The notes: a model not told the origin generated them from the sequence alone. DNA of 64,000 bases from Sporolactobacillus pectinivorans (GCF_002802965.1 NZ_NXGA01000001.1:1722922-1786921); one strand, 5' to 3'; shown: positions 45,090 through 56,900, numbered from the stretch's first letter. Numbers and translations: made by a program.

Positions 45090-46355
45090 ATGGCCTATTT
45101 ATTTAAATTGCCGGATATCGGCGAAGGAATCCATGAAGGCGAAATTTTGAAGTGGTTTGTCAAGCCGGGAGATGAGGTGAAGGAAGACGATGCGCTTGCT
45201 GAGGTTCAGAATGATAAGGCGGTAGTTGAAATTCCGTCACCGGTTAACGGAAAAGTTCTGGAGCTGAATGCGGAGGAAGGTCAGACAGTAGAAGTCGGAA
45301 CCGTTGTTGTGACACTCGAATCGGATGAAGGCGACGAAGCTCCGGATCTGCCGGAAGAGGGGCCTGCGGTTGAAGCAAAGACCGAAAAATATCAGGATAG
45401 TCCGGAGACGGGCCAGACGGCTGCAGAGAAAAAGGTCACCTCTGAAAGGGCAGTCATTGCCATGCCTTCTGTTCGTAAATATGCCCGGAATAAGGGTATT
45501 GACATAAATTCCATACATGGATCAGGTAAAAACGGGCGTGTCCTCAGAGAAGACATCGACCTTGGTTTGAAAAGCCCCTCCGAGCAAGAAAATGAAACCC
45601 GTCCATCTGTCGAAGAACAATCAACTGTGGCCCGGGTTGCGGTTCCGGCTGAATTCCCTGAAACGCGTGAGAAGTTCATTGGCATTCGCCGGGCGATTGC
45701 CAAAGCTACGACCCACTCAGTACAAACCGCTCCGCATGTTACTTTGATGGACGATGTCGATGTGGATAAACTCGTGGCCCACAGAAAACTGTTTAAGCAG
45801 GAAGCGTCTGAACGGGGCATTAAGCTGACTTATCTGCCCTATATTATTAAGGCTTTGGTCGCTGCATTAAAGGCGTTCCCGGCCATTAACGCATCACTGG
45901 ATGAAGAACACGGTGAAATTGTATATAAACATTATTACAATATCGGGATTGCTACAGATACGGACACGGGTCTGGTTGTTCCAGTATTGAAACACGCCGA
46001 GGCCAAATCGATGTATGAGCTGGCCGGAGAAATCACTGGACTGGCGGAAAAAGCCCGGCTCGGCAAACTGGCACCGGAAGATATGAAGGGCGGGACCTGC
46101 ACGATTTCAAATATTGGTTCTGAGGGCGGCCAGTGGTTTACCCCTGTCATTAATCAGCCGGAATCAGCAATATTGGGAGTCGGCAGAATCGCGGAGAAAG
46201 CCATCATCCGCAATGGCGAAATCGTTGCTGCACCGATGCTTGCTCTGTCTATGAGCTTTGATCACCGGCTGATTGACGGTGCAACGGCTCAGAGGGCAAT
46301 GAACAAAATAAAAGGGTTGTTAAACGATCCACAACGCCTTATTTTGGAGGGGTAA
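45090..46355 (+). CDS. pdhC: Dihydrolipoamide acetyltransferase (E2)
   Basis: Core of the pyruvate dehydrogenase complex, 421 residues. In order: one lipoyl domain with modified K43 in QNDKAVVE, an acidic linker, a peripheral subunit-binding domain ([33 protein letters not shown], about 126-160), a second linker, and the catalytic acetyltransferase domain ending in [10 protein letters not shown] (His and Asp of the active site near 390-396). A single lipoyl domain is standard in Firmicutes. GAAGGAGG fixes the start. Two bases separate it from pdhD. Confidence 0.96.
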   Translation: MAYLFKLPDIGEGIHEGEILKWFVKPGDEVKEDDALAEVQNDKAVVEIPSPVNGKVLELNAEEGQTVEVGTVVVTLESDEGDEAPDLPEEGPAVEAKTEKYQDSPETGQTAAEKKVTSERAVIAMPSVRKYARNKGIDINSIHGSGKNGRVLREDIDLGLKSPSEQENETRPSVEEQSTVARVAVPAEFPETREKFIGIRRAIAKATTHSVQTAPHVTLMDDVDVDKLVAHRKLFKQEASERGIKLTYLPYIIKALVAALKAFPAINASLDEEHGEIVYKHYYNIGIATDTDTGLVVPVLKHAEAKSMYELAGEITGLAEKARLGKLAPEDMKGGTCTISNIGSEGGQWFTPVINQPESAILGVGRIAEKAIIRNGEIVAAPMLALSMSFDHRLIDGATAQRAMNKIKGLLNDPQRLILEG

Positions 46356-46357
46356 AG

Positions 46358-47767
46358 ATGGTTGTCGGGGAATTCACTACGGAAGTTGACACAATTGTAT
46401 TAGGAGCAGGACCGGGGGGCTACGTGGCGGCCATCCGTGCTGCACAACTTGGCCAGAAGGTGACAGTCATTGAGCGTGAGTATGTTGGCGGTGTCTGCCT
46501 GAACGTTGGCTGTATCCCGTCTAAAGCGCTTATTTCTGCGAGTCATCGCTATGAACAGGTCAAACACTCAGATGCATACGGCATCAAGGCTGAAAATGTA
46601 TCTCTTGATTTTTTGAAAGTGCAGGAATGGAAGGGACAAGTGGTCGGCCGCCTGACCAGTGGCGTGAAAGGGCTTTTTAAAGCGCATGGTATTGAACTTG
46701 TGGAAGGCGAGGCATTGTTTGTCGAACCGGATGTCGTCCGGGTCAATCATGGGTATGAATCATCACGCTTTAAATTTAATCATTGCATCATTGCTACAGG
46801 ATCAACTCCGATTGAAATTCCCGGATTTAAATGGAGCGATCGGGTGATTTCTTCCACCGGTGCTCTGGCATTGAAAGAAGTACCGAAAAAACTGGTTGTC
46901 ATCGGCGGTGGATATATCGGCATTGAACTCAGTTCCGCTTTTGCCGGATTTGGCACAGAAGTGGTTATTTTGGAAGGAACACCTTCAATCCTGCCGGCAT
47001 TTGAAAAGCGGCTGATTGCCCCTGTCAAGAAGAAGCTGAAGGCAAAAGGTGTGACTGTCTACACTGAGGCGCTGGCAAAAAGTGTGGAGGAATCGTCAAC
47101 CGGTGTAAAAGTAACAGCCGAAGTTAAAGGTGTTCTCCAAATATTTGATGCGGACTATGTCATGGTTACCGTTGGAAGACGGCCGAATACAAAAGAAATC
47201 GGTCTTGACCTTGCGGAAGTTGAAACAACAGATCGAGGTCTGATCAAAGTAGACAAACAAGGAAAAACCAGCAATGATAAAATATATGCCATTGGCGACA
47301 TTGTACCCGGCCTTGCTCTTGCACACAAAGCCTCTTACGAAGGGAAAGTGGTCGCTGAGGCAATCAGCGGAGAACCTTCTGAAGTTGATTACCGGGCAAT
47401 GCCGGCGGTCGTTTTCTCAGATCCGGAAATTGCTTCAGTCGGCTTATCTGAGGAAGAAGCAGTGAAAAAAGGGTACGAAATAAAAACTGGCCAGTTTCCG
47501 TTTGCGGCAAACGGGCGCGCGCTATCGCTTGGTGACCCTGACGGCTTTCTGAAGCTTGTCACCCGTGCGTCAGACGGACTGATCCTTGGCGCCCAGATTG
47601 TCGGTACTAATGCAAGCGACATAATTGCGGAATTCGGGCTTGCCATTGAGTCCGGAATGACTGCTGAAGATATCGCTTTGACGATCCATGCCCACCCAAC
47701 ATTGGGCGAAATGGCTATGGAAGCGGCCGAAGTGGCTCTGGGAAAACCCATTCATATTGCTAAGTGA
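46358..47767 (+). CDS. pdhD: Dihydrolipoamide dehydrogenase (E3)
   Basis: FAD-dependent enzyme that reoxidises the lipoyl groups and makes NADH; 469 residues. The FAD-binding [10 protein letters not shown] is at 17-26 and the redox disulfide C47-x4-C52 is in [17 protein letters not shown]-binding GGGYIGIE lies in the middle and the catalytic HAHPTLGE at the C terminus. GGAGGGG precedes the ATG. It is last in the operon and followed by a terminator. Confidence 0.97.
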   Translation: MVVGEFTTEVDTIVLGAGPGGYVAAIRAAQLGQKVTVIEREYVGGVCLNVGCIPSKALISASHRYEQVKHSDAYGIKAENVSLDFLKVQEWKGQVVGRLTSGVKGLFKAHGIELVEGEALFVEPDVVRVNHGYESSRFKFNHCIIATGSTPIEIPGFKWSDRVISSTGALALKEVPKKLVVIGGGYIGIELSSAFAGFGTEVVILEGTPSILPAFEKRLIAPVKKKLKAKGVTVYTEALAKSVEESSTGVKVTAEVKGVLQIFDADYVMVTVGRRPNTKEIGLDLAEVETTDRGLIKVDKQGKTSNDKIYAIGDIVPGLALAHKASYEGKVVAEAISGEPSEVDYRAMPAVVFSDPEIASVGLSEEEAVKKGYEIKTGQFPFAANGRALSLGDPDGFLKLVTRASDGLILGAQIVGTNASDIIAEFGLAIESGMTAEDIALTIHAHPTLGEMAMEAAEVALGKPIHIAK

Positions 47768-47789
47768 ATCATTTGAAATTAAACGTGAT

Positions 47790-47828
47790 CAGACGGTTAA
47801 GAAGTTACTTATCCGTCTGGTTTTTTAT
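47790..47828 (+). terminator. Terminator of pdhABCD
   Basis: CAGACGG pairs with CCGTCTG over a 17-base loop, followed by GTTTTTTAT. Confidence 0.85.
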
Positions 47829-47920
47829 ACTATAGGCTATGTTTAAATTCAATGTTGTTTTTGTCCTCCGTTGATTGGAGCGGAAAACAACAGACATGTT
47901 TAACAAAGCCATACTATAAA

Positions 47921-47990
47921 AAAAAGCAAAAAGCAAAAAGCAAAAAGCAAAAAGCAAAAAGCAAAAAGCAAAAAGCAAAAAGCAAAAAGC
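47921..47990. repeat. Ten perfect tandem copies of AAAAAGC
   Basis: A pure 7-base microsatellite of 70 bases. It lies between the pdh terminator and the next small gene and makes a false frame of repeated Phe-Leu-Leu on the minus strand. No gene contains it. Confidence 0.97.
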
Positions 47991-48273
47991 AAAAAACCAC
48001 AAAAATTTAAATGATTTATAGTGTAAGCGCAGTTAATATTCATTCTTCGTCAGTTTTTTTTCACTTACCGCCATGGATTTATGATGGCTTTTCTTTGATA
48101 ATCTCTGAAAAAATGGGTTCAGGCGTTTTAAAAAACAGGGATTTAATAAGCAATAAGGAAGCCCGGTCCGCATAAAATGAATAAACAATAAAATTAAGCG
48201 AAGCGGCCTTTTGAAAAGTCAGGTCCATTGAGCGCCCTTTAAATGAAAACTTAGAAGGGATGTGGCGGCAACG
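47991..48273. other. Intergenic region after the microsatellite
   Basis: AT-rich; nothing coding is supported. AGAAGGGATG near 48253 is the ribosome site region of the next small gene. Confidence 0.4.
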
Positions 48274-48462
48274 ATGAATCAAATCAATCAAACACTTAGC
48301 AGAAGAGACGCAGAAAAAAGAATTCCGATTGTGAGAAAGGAAATTGATACCCAACTGGCGACCTTGCATGACGCACTGCTTCAAAAGGATATGAAAACTA
48401 TAGAGTTATGCAAACAAAAGCTGGAGGAACTAAGACGGGAAATGCTCCTGCTTGAGATCTGA
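48274..48462 (+). CDS. Small coiled-coil protein of unknown function
   Basis: A 62-residue, highly charged, helix-forming protein (RKEIDTQLATLHDALLQKDMKTIELCKQKLEELRREMLLLE) with no recognised motif. By position, between pdhD and suhB, it corresponds to the small ykzI/yktA area of B. subtilis, but identity is not shown. ATG 48274 or GTG 48262 may start it; AGAAGGGA is at 48253-48260. A hairpin terminator follows. Confidence 0.65.
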   Translation: MNQINQTLSRRDAEKRIPIVRKEIDTQLATLHDALLQKDMKTIELCKQKLEELRREMLLLEI

Positions 48463-48503
48463 AGGCATCCATATTTGCATTGGCTGCTGATAGCCGTTAA
48501 ATA

Positions 48504-48534
48504 AATCATCGCTGACAGGCGGTGATTTTTTCTT
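48504..48534 (+). terminator. Terminator after the small coiled-coil gene
   Basis: ATCATCGC pairs with GCGGTGAT around TGACAG; TTTTTCTTTTT follows. Confidence 0.8.
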
Positions 48535-48646
48535 TTTTAGCAGAAATGCGTTACTATCTATTTGTGAGCGTTGTAGCGAATAAAGCGAAGCATCGGGGGA
48601 GTTTTGTGCCATTCGATACAGCGACCAGTCCAGTCAGGAGAGTGGA

Positions 48647-49489
48647 ATGAATATGGATCATAAAGATTGGCGTGAACTTCACGATAGCGTAGTTGAGTGG
48701 ATTCTGCAGGCAGGGAATAAACTGAGGTCTTCCCTTTCATCACCGCTTGAAGTGAGTGTCAAAACAGCCTATAACGATTTAGTGACTAATATGGATAAAA
48801 CCATAGAGCAGTTTTTGATCGGAAAAATCAGGGAAAGCTACCCTGATAGCAAAGTGATTTCAGAAGAGGGGTTTGGCGATGCCCCTGAGAATCTTGATGG
48901 AATGCTCTGGTTTGTTGACCCGATCGACGGCACATTGAACTATGTTATGCAAAAACGCTTCTTTGCCATTTCGATCGGTGTTTATGAAAACGGAAAAGGG
49001 AAAGCCGCCTTTGTTTATGATGTTATGGCTAATGAGCTGTTTCATTGCATCAGTGGTTTTGGTGCCTATCGTAATCAGCAAAGGTTATTGAATTTGCAGC
49101 CGATAAAAGTTGAAGATTCGCTGATCGATCTCAGCATGTCATGGATCAAACCGAACAGGCGGATTGATCCGGATATTTTAACTGATATTATACGCAGAAG
49201 CAGCGGAACAAGAGCTTACGGAGCGGCATCCATCGAACTTGCCTATGTTGCTGCCGGAATCATTGACGCTTATTTTACAATGCGTCTGTCTCCATGGGAC
49301 TACGCTGCAGGCCTGATCCTGATTCGTGAAGTCGGAGGCATTGCAACAAGGGCTGACGGAAGCCCGATTAATCTGCTATCCCGGACGTCCGTTCTTACGT
49401 CAGGCCGTTTTCTGCATCATGAGATTGAAAATCATATCCAGGCGCAGGTGGCCGCGGGAAAATTTCTGAAAGAGCCGCCACAATTCTAA
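48647..49489 (+). CDS. suhB: Inositol-1-monophosphatase family protein (YktC/SuhB)
   Basis: A metal-dependent sugar phosphatase of 280 residues. Metal and catalytic motifs are EEGFGD, the signature WFVDPIDGTLNYV and the C-terminal SPWDYAAGLILIREVGG. Substrates may be inositol phosphate, fructose bisphosphate or NADP-like molecules. AGGAGAG precedes the ATG; the second Met at codon 3 is also possible. Its place before typA matches yktC in B. subtilis. Confidence 0.93.
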   Translation: MNMDHKDWRELHDSVVEWILQAGNKLRSSLSSPLEVSVKTAYNDLVTNMDKTIEQFLIGKIRESYPDSKVISEEGFGDAPENLDGMLWFVDPIDGTLNYVMQKRFFAISIGVYENGKGKAAFVYDVMANELFHCISGFGAYRNQQRLLNLQPIKVEDSLIDLSMSWIKPNRRIDPDILTDIIRRSSGTRAYGAASIELAYVAAGIIDAYFTMRLSPWDYAAGLILIREVGGIATRADGSPINLLSRTSVLTSGRFLHHEIENHIQAQVAAGKFLKEPPQF

Positions 49490-49504
49490 AGAAACGATAC
49501 CTGA

Positions 49505-49684
49505 TTATTTATTCTTCTGGGATTTCTGCAGGCGGCTTTTTACGAAGAAACCCAGCCACATGAACAAAATTACGGCAAAAACGCTGGATAACGTAACGAG
49601 CGGATTGCCGTAAGCGATGCCGCCGCCAACGCCAATTAAGCTAACAACGACGAGTAAGGCGAGAAAGAAAAACAGACTGCGCAT
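49505..49684 (-). CDS. ylaF: YlaF-like small membrane protein (DUF5325)
   Basis: A 59-residue protein with two hydrophobic segments (about 2-24 and 30-48) and a basic C terminus (KSRLQKSQKNK). Gly-rich IGVGGGIAYGNPL joins the two helices as in YlaF. I chose ATG 49684, preceded by GGAGGTG at 13 bases; a start at 49705 lies before the ribosome site. Its place between suhB and typA is that of ylaF. Function unknown. Confidence 0.75.
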   Translation of the reverse strand: MRSLFFFLALLVVVSLIGVGGGIAYGNPLVTLSSVFAVILFMWLGFFVKSRLQKSQKNK

Positions 49685-49789
49685 GATGGTTAACACCTCC
49701 TGCATTTATCATAAATTGAACAGACAAAATGTACAACATTTGATTACCGAAATGGGACATGAAAAAAGTTTTCAAGTGCTATACAGGAA

Positions 49790-49819
49790 TTGACAAAGTG
49801 GGTTTCATTGTGAGAGAAT
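49790..49819 (+). promoter_or_regulatory. Probable promoter of typA
   Basis: TTGACA at 49790-49795 with GAGAAT at 49814-49819, spacing 18. Confidence 0.55.
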
Positions 49820-49879
49820 AATTTGCATGTGTACGTTTCGGATATGGAAAGTTATTGGAAATGAGGAGAGTAAGAAGAA

Positions 49880-51733
49880 ATGACAAAACGCAGGGAAGAA
49901 TTAAGAAATATTGCTATTATTGCACATGTCGACCACGGCAAAACGACGCTGGTAGACAAGCTATTGATGCAATCAGGAACATTTCGCGCGAATCAGCACA
50001 TCCAGACTCGTGCGATGGATTCAAATGCAATTGAACGGGAACGCGGCATTACCATATTAGCCAAAAACACGAGCATCACGTACAAGGATCATACAATAAA
50101 TATTGTGGACACCCCAGGGCATGCTGATTTTGGCGGCGAAGTTGAGCGCATCATGAAAATGGTTGACGGTGTGCTGCTGCTCGTAGACGCTTATGAAGGC
50201 TGCATGCCACAGACACGGTTTGTTTTGAAAAAGGCGCTGGAGGAGCATCTGAAACCAATCGTCGTCGTAAACAAGATTGATAAGCCGATGGCCAGGCCAA
50301 AGGAAGTTGTGGATGAAGTCATAGACTTGTTTATTGATCTTGGTGCCGACGAAAGCCAGCTTGAATTCCCGGTTGTCTACACCTCTGCGGTTAACGGTGT
50401 AGCAGGAACTGATCCGGAACACGTCGATCAGGATATGAGTGTTGTTCTGGACATGATTCTGAAAGAAGTGCCGGCTCCGGTTGACAATCGCGATGAAGGC
50501 CTTCAGTTCCAGGTGACGATGCTCGACTACAATGACTATGTAGGACGTATTGGAATCGGACGTATTTATCGCGGCCAGATTAAGGTCGGCGAAGAAGCCG
50601 CTCTTGTAAAAAATGGTGGCAAGAGTGTGGAGAATTTCAGAATTACAAAATTGTTTGGCTATCATGCTTTGAAGAGATATGAAATCCAGGAGGCGTCTTC
50701 TGGAGATATTATCGCGATCACCGGTATTTCTGACATTGATATTGGCGATACGATTAATGACGTGAATAAAATCGACCCTCTTGCGCCGCTCCGGATTGAT
50801 GAACCAACAATGAAAATGACTTTTCTGCCGAATACAAGCCCATTTGCGGGACAGGAAGGGGATTATGTCACTAGCCGGAAGATTGAAGACCGGCTGATGG
50901 CTGAAATGGAGCGCGATGTCAGCCTGAAAGTTGAGTCTGCATCAGATTCTCATGATTCCTGGATCGTTTCCGGGCGAGGCGAACTGCATCTTTCAATTTT
51001 AATTGAAACTTTGCGTCGTGAAGGATATGAATTATCGGTTTCCAAACCGACAGTCATTACAAAAGAGATTGACGGGAAGCTTTGCGAGCCTTATGAATCA
51101 GTACAAATTGACGTTCCGGAAGAGTATGTTGGGGCGGTTATTGAATCGTTTGGCCAGCGCAAAGCTGAACTGAAGGATATGAGGCAGGAGCAGCCGGGGC
51201 AGACGCGGCTGGTGTTCATGATCCCTTCGCGCGGCCTGATTGGCTACAATCGCCAGTTCATGGCGGATACTCGCGGATATGGTATTATGAACCATACGTT
51301 TGATCACTTTGCCCCATTTATCAGGGAAGAGATCGGCGGGCGCAGGTCCGGTGTGCTTATTTCTATGGATCAGGGCCAGACGACAGCCTATTCACTTGCA
51401 GCACTTGAAGAACGCGGCGAAATGTTTGTCGCTCCGGGTGTCAATGTCTACGAAGGAATGATTGTTGGTGAACACAATCGTGAAAATGACCTGACCGTTA
51501 ACGTAACACGTGCTAAACATGCAACCAACGTTCGTTCGTCAAATAAGGATTTCACAGTTACACTGAAAGAACCAAGAAAAATGTCACTTGAAGACTCGTT
51601 ATCCTATCTGAACGACGACGAGTATTGTGAAATCACACCTCAAAGTGTCAGAATGCGCAAGAAAATCCTAAATAAGGGTGAACGTGAGCGTTACGAAAGA
51701 CGGGGAAGCAAAATCCCGAAATTCAACGGTTGA
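49880..51733 (+). CDS. typA: Ribosome-associated GTPase TypA/BipA
   Basis: A translational GTPase of 617 residues that helps ribosome assembly under stress and cold. G1 is AHVDHGKT (13-20), G2 lies near RERGITI, G3 is [12 protein letters not shown] and G4 is NKID. Domains II, III, the EF-G-like fifth domain and the TypA-specific C-terminal domain (...[13 protein letters not shown]) are complete. GAGGAGAG precedes the ATG. A perfect terminator hairpin follows. Confidence 0.97.
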   Translation: MTKRREELRNIAIIAHVDHGKTTLVDKLLMQSGTFRANQHIQTRAMDSNAIERERGITILAKNTSITYKDHTINIVDTPGHADFGGEVERIMKMVDGVLLLVDAYEGCMPQTRFVLKKALEEHLKPIVVVNKIDKPMARPKEVVDEVIDLFIDLGADESQLEFPVVYTSAVNGVAGTDPEHVDQDMSVVLDMILKEVPAPVDNRDEGLQFQVTMLDYNDYVGRIGIGRIYRGQIKVGEEAALVKNGGKSVENFRITKLFGYHALKRYEIQEASSGDIIAITGISDIDIGDTINDVNKIDPLAPLRIDEPTMKMTFLPNTSPFAGQEGDYVTSRKIEDRLMAEMERDVSLKVESASDSHDSWIVSGRGELHLSILIETLRREGYELSVSKPTVITKEIDGKLCEPYESVQIDVPEEYVGAVIESFGQRKAELKDMRQEQPGQTRLVFMIPSRGLIGYNRQFMADTRGYGIMNHTFDHFAPFIREEIGGRRSGVLISMDQGQTTAYSLAALEERGEMFVAPGVNVYEGMIVGEHNRENDLTVNVTRAKHATNVRSSNKDFTVTLKEPRKMSLEDSLSYLNDDEYCEITPQSVRMRKKILNKGERERYERRGSKIPKFNG

Positions 51734-51761
51734 TTTTTACTGAGATTCAGTCGGAAGATAA

Positions 51762-51806
51762 TAGAAAGAAGCGTCTGCAGTTTCCCGCAGACGCTTCTTT
51801 CTATTA
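51762..51806 (+). terminator. Terminator of typA
   Basis: AGAAAGAAGCGTCTGC pairs perfectly with GCAGACGCTTCTTTCT around eight bases. Confidence 0.85.
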
Positions 51807-51917
51807 GTAAACTATAAAAATCAAGGTGAGCTGCATCATTTTATCGGCAGAGTCCGATCAAAGAGGTGACGAAGCGATTCGCCGATGATCATTCTGTGAT
51901 TTTTCGAATGCCCTCTA

Positions 51918-52124
51918 TCAGCGGCTTAATTTTTTTTTATCATCAGCTGGGAGATGGAGTGTGAATTTGCCCGTCGCCCAACGAGCCCGTGTCCGTTCAC
52001 TTATTCTGCTGTAACAGTCATTGCACATGAATGTATGAATCGGACGGTTTCTCAGACGCTTGGCAAGCGGAGACTGATCATCAAGATGGCAGACTTTTTC
52101 ACATAACACGCATTTAACTTTCAT
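51918..52124 (-). CDS. ylaI: YlaI family zinc-binding protein (DUF2197)
   Basis: A 68-residue protein with two CxxC pairs: C5-x2-C8 in KCVLCEK and C34-x2-C37 in FMCNDCYS, which likely hold one zinc ion. The C-terminal half is basic (RISERTRARWATGKF). Length, motifs and place after typA match YlaI of B. subtilis. Function unknown. GGGGG lies ahead of the ATG on the minus strand. Confidence 0.88.
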   Translation of the reverse strand: MKVKCVLCEKVCHLDDQSPLAKRLRNRPIHTFMCNDCYSRISERTRARWATGKFTLHLPADDKKKLSR

Positions 52125-52342
52125 GGGATAACCCCCTTCAACGAATCTTAGTATAACAGTTTTCAGAAGTTTAGGCGAAATTTATCCATAAATAAATGAA
52201 TGCTCGCCCTTCTTAATTCTGTGGGAGGCCAGGCAAAGTACAACCCGGGGTTCATTTGCTGTCCATGATTATTCTTGCTTTTTAAGAGTGTAGAAGGTAA
52301 GATTAAAAATAGGAAAAATTAAGGTAACAGGGGGGGATCAAA

Positions 52343-52624
52343 TTGTCCGTTGAAATAATGGTAGGCCGACGTGAAAAAGCCTACGAATTGCTGCAGGCCG
52401 ATGCGCAGAAAATTCTGAAGCTGATAGGGGTGCAGATGGAGAATTTGACACTGCCCCAGTGTCCTCTATACGAAGAAGTGCTGGACACGCAAATGTTCGG
52501 CCTTTCACGTGAGATTGATTTTGCAGTTCGTTTAGGCCTTGTGCGTGCCGATGAGGGTAAAGAATTATTGAGTTCTTTAGAGAGGCAAGTCTCTGCTCTT
52601 CATGAGGCATCAACGCGGAAATAA
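52343..52624 (+). CDS. ylaN: YlaN family protein (UPF0358)
   Basis: A 93-residue cytoplasmic helical protein. The sequence [57 protein letters not shown] matches the family closely. YlaN has been described as an iron-linked protein that interacts with Fur and is essential at low iron in B. subtilis. It starts with TTG after GGGGGG. It is upstream of ftsW, as in Bacillus, and closed by its own terminator. Confidence 0.95.
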   Translation: MSVEIMVGRREKAYELLQADAQKILKLIGVQMENLTLPQCPLYEEVLDTQMFGLSREIDFAVRLGLVRADEGKELLSSLERQVSALHEASTRK

Positions 52625-52627
52625 ATG

Positions 52628-52679
52628 ATTGCCCAAACTCCATCCCTCTTTCAAGGGGGCAGTTTGGGCTTTTTTTCAG
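52628..52679 (+). terminator. Terminator of ylaN
   Basis: GCCCAAACT pairs with AGTTTGGGC, with a second inner CCCTCTT/AAGGGGG stem, then TTTTTTTC. Confidence 0.85.
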
Positions 52680-52761
52680 CAATTATTTTGCTGAGAATGG
52701 GTTTTTTTTCTGTATGTTTTGCAACTTTTTCTCTTGGAAATGATTGAACTGGGTGAGCCGT

Positions 52762-53925
52762 ATGATTAAAAAGCTTTTTCTGCATTACGATTATTCTTTT
52801 CTTGTAGTGATGATGCTCCTGATCAGTTTTGGCATGATCATGATTTACAGTGCCGGTTCAGTATGGGCCACCTTGATTTATAAAAATGCATCGCCGGATT
52901 ATTTTTTTGTCCGCCAGATGATCTGGTTTGTCGGTGCCGCTTTTTTTGGCTTGATCGGCCTTCTGGTTCCCTACCAGGCTTATCGGTCCGCTGTAAAACC
53001 GCTGCTTATTTGTTCGCTGGGCTTGCTCATCCTGCTTTATTTCGCAGGCAGTACGTCAAACAACGCGCAGTCCTGGTTAAATATCGGCTTTTTTAATCTT
53101 CAACCGTCGGAATTTGTCAAAATTACGATCATTTTCTATTTGGCATCAGTTTTTTCGAATAAACAAAAGACAATTTCAAAATTTTCGACATCCGTCGCCC
53201 CTCCTCTGATTGTTGTGTCTGTTTTTTTTGTTATCATTGCTAAAGAACCGGATTTGGGGACCGCTATGATTATCATTGCCATTTCCTTTGCGATGATTCT
53301 TTGCGCCGGGTTAAAAATGAAACATCTTATATGGCTTATGGGCGGAAGCGGTATACTTGTTTATCTTTATTTTACGAAGTTGTTATCAGCCAATGAGGCT
53401 GGAAGGTTTACAGCGGCCTATGATCCCTTTGCCGTTGCAAATTCGACAGGACGGCAGCTGATTAATTCTTATATTGCTATTGCATCCGGAGGTCTGCTTG
53501 GAAAGGGACTAGGTAGAAGTATTGAAAAAACAGGATTTCTGCCCGAGCCGCAGACAGATTTTATCATCGCGATTATTGGAGAAGAACTGGGCCTGATCGG
53601 CGTTCTTTTTGTGGTGCTTTGTATCGCTTATCTGGTTTTTCGTGGATTTGTGACGGCAATCCGCTGTAAAGATGTCTTTGGCAGCCTGCTTGCAATAGGT
53701 ATTTCCAGCATGGTGGCGGTGCAGACTCTTGTCAATCTGGGCGTTGCGACTGGCTTGCTGCCGCTTACCGGAGTACCTCTGCCGTTCATCAGCTACGGCG
53801 GCTCGTCATTGGTTGTTATGGTTTTTTCAATCTGTGTTCTGATGAATATTTCTGCGTTTGTCAATATGAAGAGGACGTCCAGTACAACAGAAGGGAAGAG
53901 AGAGAATGTTGAAGCGTACGATTAA
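52762..53925 (+). CDS. ftsW: Peptidoglycan glycosyltransferase FtsW
   Basis: A SEDS-family membrane protein of about 387 residues with ten helices that polymerises septal peptidoglycan with a class B penicillin-binding protein. Family blocks are LQPSEFVKI near the middle, TDFIIAIIGEELGLIG and GLLPLTGVPLPFISYGGSS near the C terminus. ATG 52762 has GGGTGAG five bases upstream; an in-frame TTG at 52744 is less likely. It overlaps pycA by 20 bases, as in other Bacillales. Confidence 0.95.
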   Translation: MIKKLFLHYDYSFLVVMMLLISFGMIMIYSAGSVWATLIYKNASPDYFFVRQMIWFVGAAFFGLIGLLVPYQAYRSAVKPLLICSLGLLILLYFAGSTSNNAQSWLNIGFFNLQPSEFVKITIIFYLASVFSNKQKTISKFSTSVAPPLIVVSVFFVIIAKEPDLGTAMIIIAISFAMILCAGLKMKHLIWLMGGSGILVYLYFTKLLSANEAGRFTAAYDPFAVANSTGRQLINSYIAIASGGLLGKGLGRSIEKTGFLPEPQTDFIIAIIGEELGLIGVLFVVLCIAYLVFRGFVTAIRCKDVFGSLLAIGISSMVAVQTLVNLGVATGLLPLTGVPLPFISYGGSSLVVMVFSICVLMNISAFVNMKRTSSTTEGKRENVEAYD

Positions 53926-56900
53926 AAAACTGCTTGTTGCCAATCGCGGTGAGATAGCGATTCGTATCTGCCGTGCGTGCAATGAACTGGGTATCCGGAC
54001 AGTTGCCATATATTCCAAGGAAGATATTGGTTCCTATCACCGCTATAAAGCGGATGAGTCTTACCTTGTCGGTAAAGATAAAAAACCGATCGAAGCCTAT
54101 CTGGATATTGAAGGCATCATCGAGATCGCCAAAGCGCACCAAGTAGATGCCATTCATCCCGGGTACGGTTTTCTTTCTGAAAACGCAGAATTTGCCGGAC
54201 GCTGCAAGGAGGAGGGCATTATCTTTGTCGGGCCGAAATCTGAACATCTGGTAACCTTTGGTGATAAGTCTGCAGCCAGAGAAGCAGCTGTCAGTGCAGG
54301 GATACCGGTTATTCCCGGTTCGGGCGGGCCGGTTAAGTCTGTGGATGAGGTAAAGGCTTTTGGCGCGGAACATGGCTACCCGATCATTATAAAAGCCGTT
54401 CTTGGCGGCGGTGGACGCGGCATGCGTATTGTCCGCAGTGAAAATAGTGTGGATGAAGCTTATGCCCGTGCTTCTTCTGAAGCGAAACAGACTTTTGGTA
54501 AAGAAGACGTCTACGTTGAAAAGTATTTGGATAATCCCCGCCATATAGAAGTTCAGGTCATTGCCGATGATTCCGGAGAAACAGTGCATCTTTACGAGAG
54601 GGACTGCTCGGTGCAGCGCCGCCATCAGAAAGTTGTCGAAGTTGCTCCGAGCCGTGGGCTTGGAGAAAAACTGCGCCTCGAAATATGTGAAGCTGCCGTA
54701 AACCTGATGAAAAGCGTTCATTATCTCAATGCCGGGACCGTCGAATTTCTAGTTGTTCCGACGGGAAGCTTTTACTTTATCGAAGTAAACCCGCGCGTTC
54801 AAGTTGAACACACGATCACTGAATTGATCACAGGCATTGATATCGTTCAATCTCAAATATTTATTGCTGAAGGGTACGGCCTTCATGAAGATCCGGTTCT
54901 CATTCCGGAGCAGAAAGAAATCCACACATACGGCTATGCCATCCAGTGCCGGGTAACGACAGAAGACCCTGCCAATAACTTCATGCCGGATACCGGTAAG
55001 ATTGTTGCTTACCGAAGCGGTGGCGGTTTCGGAGTCCGGCTTGATGCCGGCAACGCTTTTACGGGATCGGTGATCACGCCCTACTATGATTCCTTACTTG
55101 TGAAGCTTTCTACTCTGGCGATGACTTTCAAAGGTGCTGCGGCAAAAATGCTTCGCAATCTTAAAGAGTTCCGGATTAGAGGAATAAAAACCAATATTCC
55201 CTTTTTGATCAATGTGGTCCAGCATCCCGCTTTTCTTTCAGGAAACGTATCGACAACGTTTATTGATGAGACTCCTGAGCTTTTCTCATTTGAAAAGAGC
55301 CTCGACCGCGGGACTAAAATGCTGACTTATATTGGCAATATTACAATCAACGGTTATCCTGGTATACAAAAAAATAAGAAACCGGTGTTTGATGCGCCGC
55401 CGATTCCCGAGATCAAGCTGTCTGATCGCTTTCCATCCGGTACAAAACAAATTTTGGAACAGCTGGGTGCTGAGGGTATATCAAAGTGGATTCTGGAGCA
55501 ACCGCATGTCCTGTTGACAGATACAACCTTCAGGGACGCGCATCAGAGTCTTCTTGCAACAAGAATGCGCAGTAAGGACATTGTCCGTGTAGCGGCGCAG
55601 ACCGCCCATTTGCTGCCTAACCTGTTTTCTGAAGAAGCATGGGGCGGGGCGACTTTTGATACGGCTTATCGTTTCCTGCGTGAAGATCCTTGGGCCAGAC
55701 TTCGGGCAATACGCCAAAAAATGCCGAATATCCTTCTGCAGATGCTGCTTCGCGGGTCGAATGCCGTCGGTTATAAAAACTATCCCGATAACCTGATTAA
55801 AGCTTTTGTCAGTGAAGCTGCCAAAGAAGGCGTAGATGTTTTTCGCGTGTTTGACAGCCTGAACTGGCTGGAGGGCATGCGCGTCTCAATGGAGGCAGTC
55901 ATTGAAAGCGGAAAGATCGCCGAAGGGACGATGTGCTATACAGGCGATATACTCGATGGGGCACGGACAAAATATAATCTTGAATATTATAAAAAACTGG
56001 CTAAAGACATGGAGTCAGCCGGTGCCCACATTCTGGGCATCAAGGATATGGCCGGGCTGCTGAAACCGGAAGCTGCCTACCGCCTCATTTCTGAACTGAA
56101 AGATACTGTTTCGATACCGATTCACCTCCATACACATGACACAAGCGGAAACGGGGTCTACACTTATGTCCGCGCCATTGATGCGGGCGTAGATATTGTC
56201 GATGTCGCAGTCGAAGCTCTTGCCGGCATGACTTCCCAGCCGAGTGCAAACTCGGTTTACTATGCACTTGGCAGTCATGAACGGAAACCGGATATAGCTA
56301 TTTCCGCCCTTGAATCACTCAGCCACTACTGGGAAAAGGTTCGCCAATATTATTTTCCTTTTGAGAGCGGCATGAAGACATCGAATGCTGAAATTTATAA
56401 ATTGGAAATGCCCGGCGGCCAATACAGCAACCTTCGTCAGCAGGCCATTGCTGTCGGACTGGGGGAGAGGTTTGAAGAAGTCAAGGACATGTACCGACGC
56501 GTCAATCTTCTTTTCGGCGATATTGTCAAAGTCACCCCGTCATCGAAGGTCGTCGGTGATATGACGCTTTATATGGTCCAGAATAACCTAAGCGAAGATG
56601 ATGTTTTTGAACGGGGAGAAAAGCTGGACTTTCCAGATTCTGTCGTCAACTTTTTCATGGGAGAGCTTGGACAGCCTTATCGGGGCTTCCCAAGAGAATT
56701 GCAAAGTATTATTCTGAAGGGCAAAAAGCCACTGACCGACCGTCCGGGAAAATTTTTGGATCCTGTTGATTTCAACGAAATCAAGGGAACACTGGAGGAA
56801 AAATTCGATCGGAAATTTGCTGCGTGTGAAGTGCTTTCCGAAGCACTTTATCCAAAGGTTTATACGGATTATCTCCACTTCTGCGAGACTTACGGGAGAA

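Noticed and set aside
47921..47990. Short-period repeat as a CRISPR array
   Set aside because: The unit is seven bases with no spacers and no cas genes nearby.
47805..48002. Minus-strand frame with repeated Leu-Leu-Phe-Ala-Phe
   Set aside because: It is produced by the AAAAAGC microsatellite.
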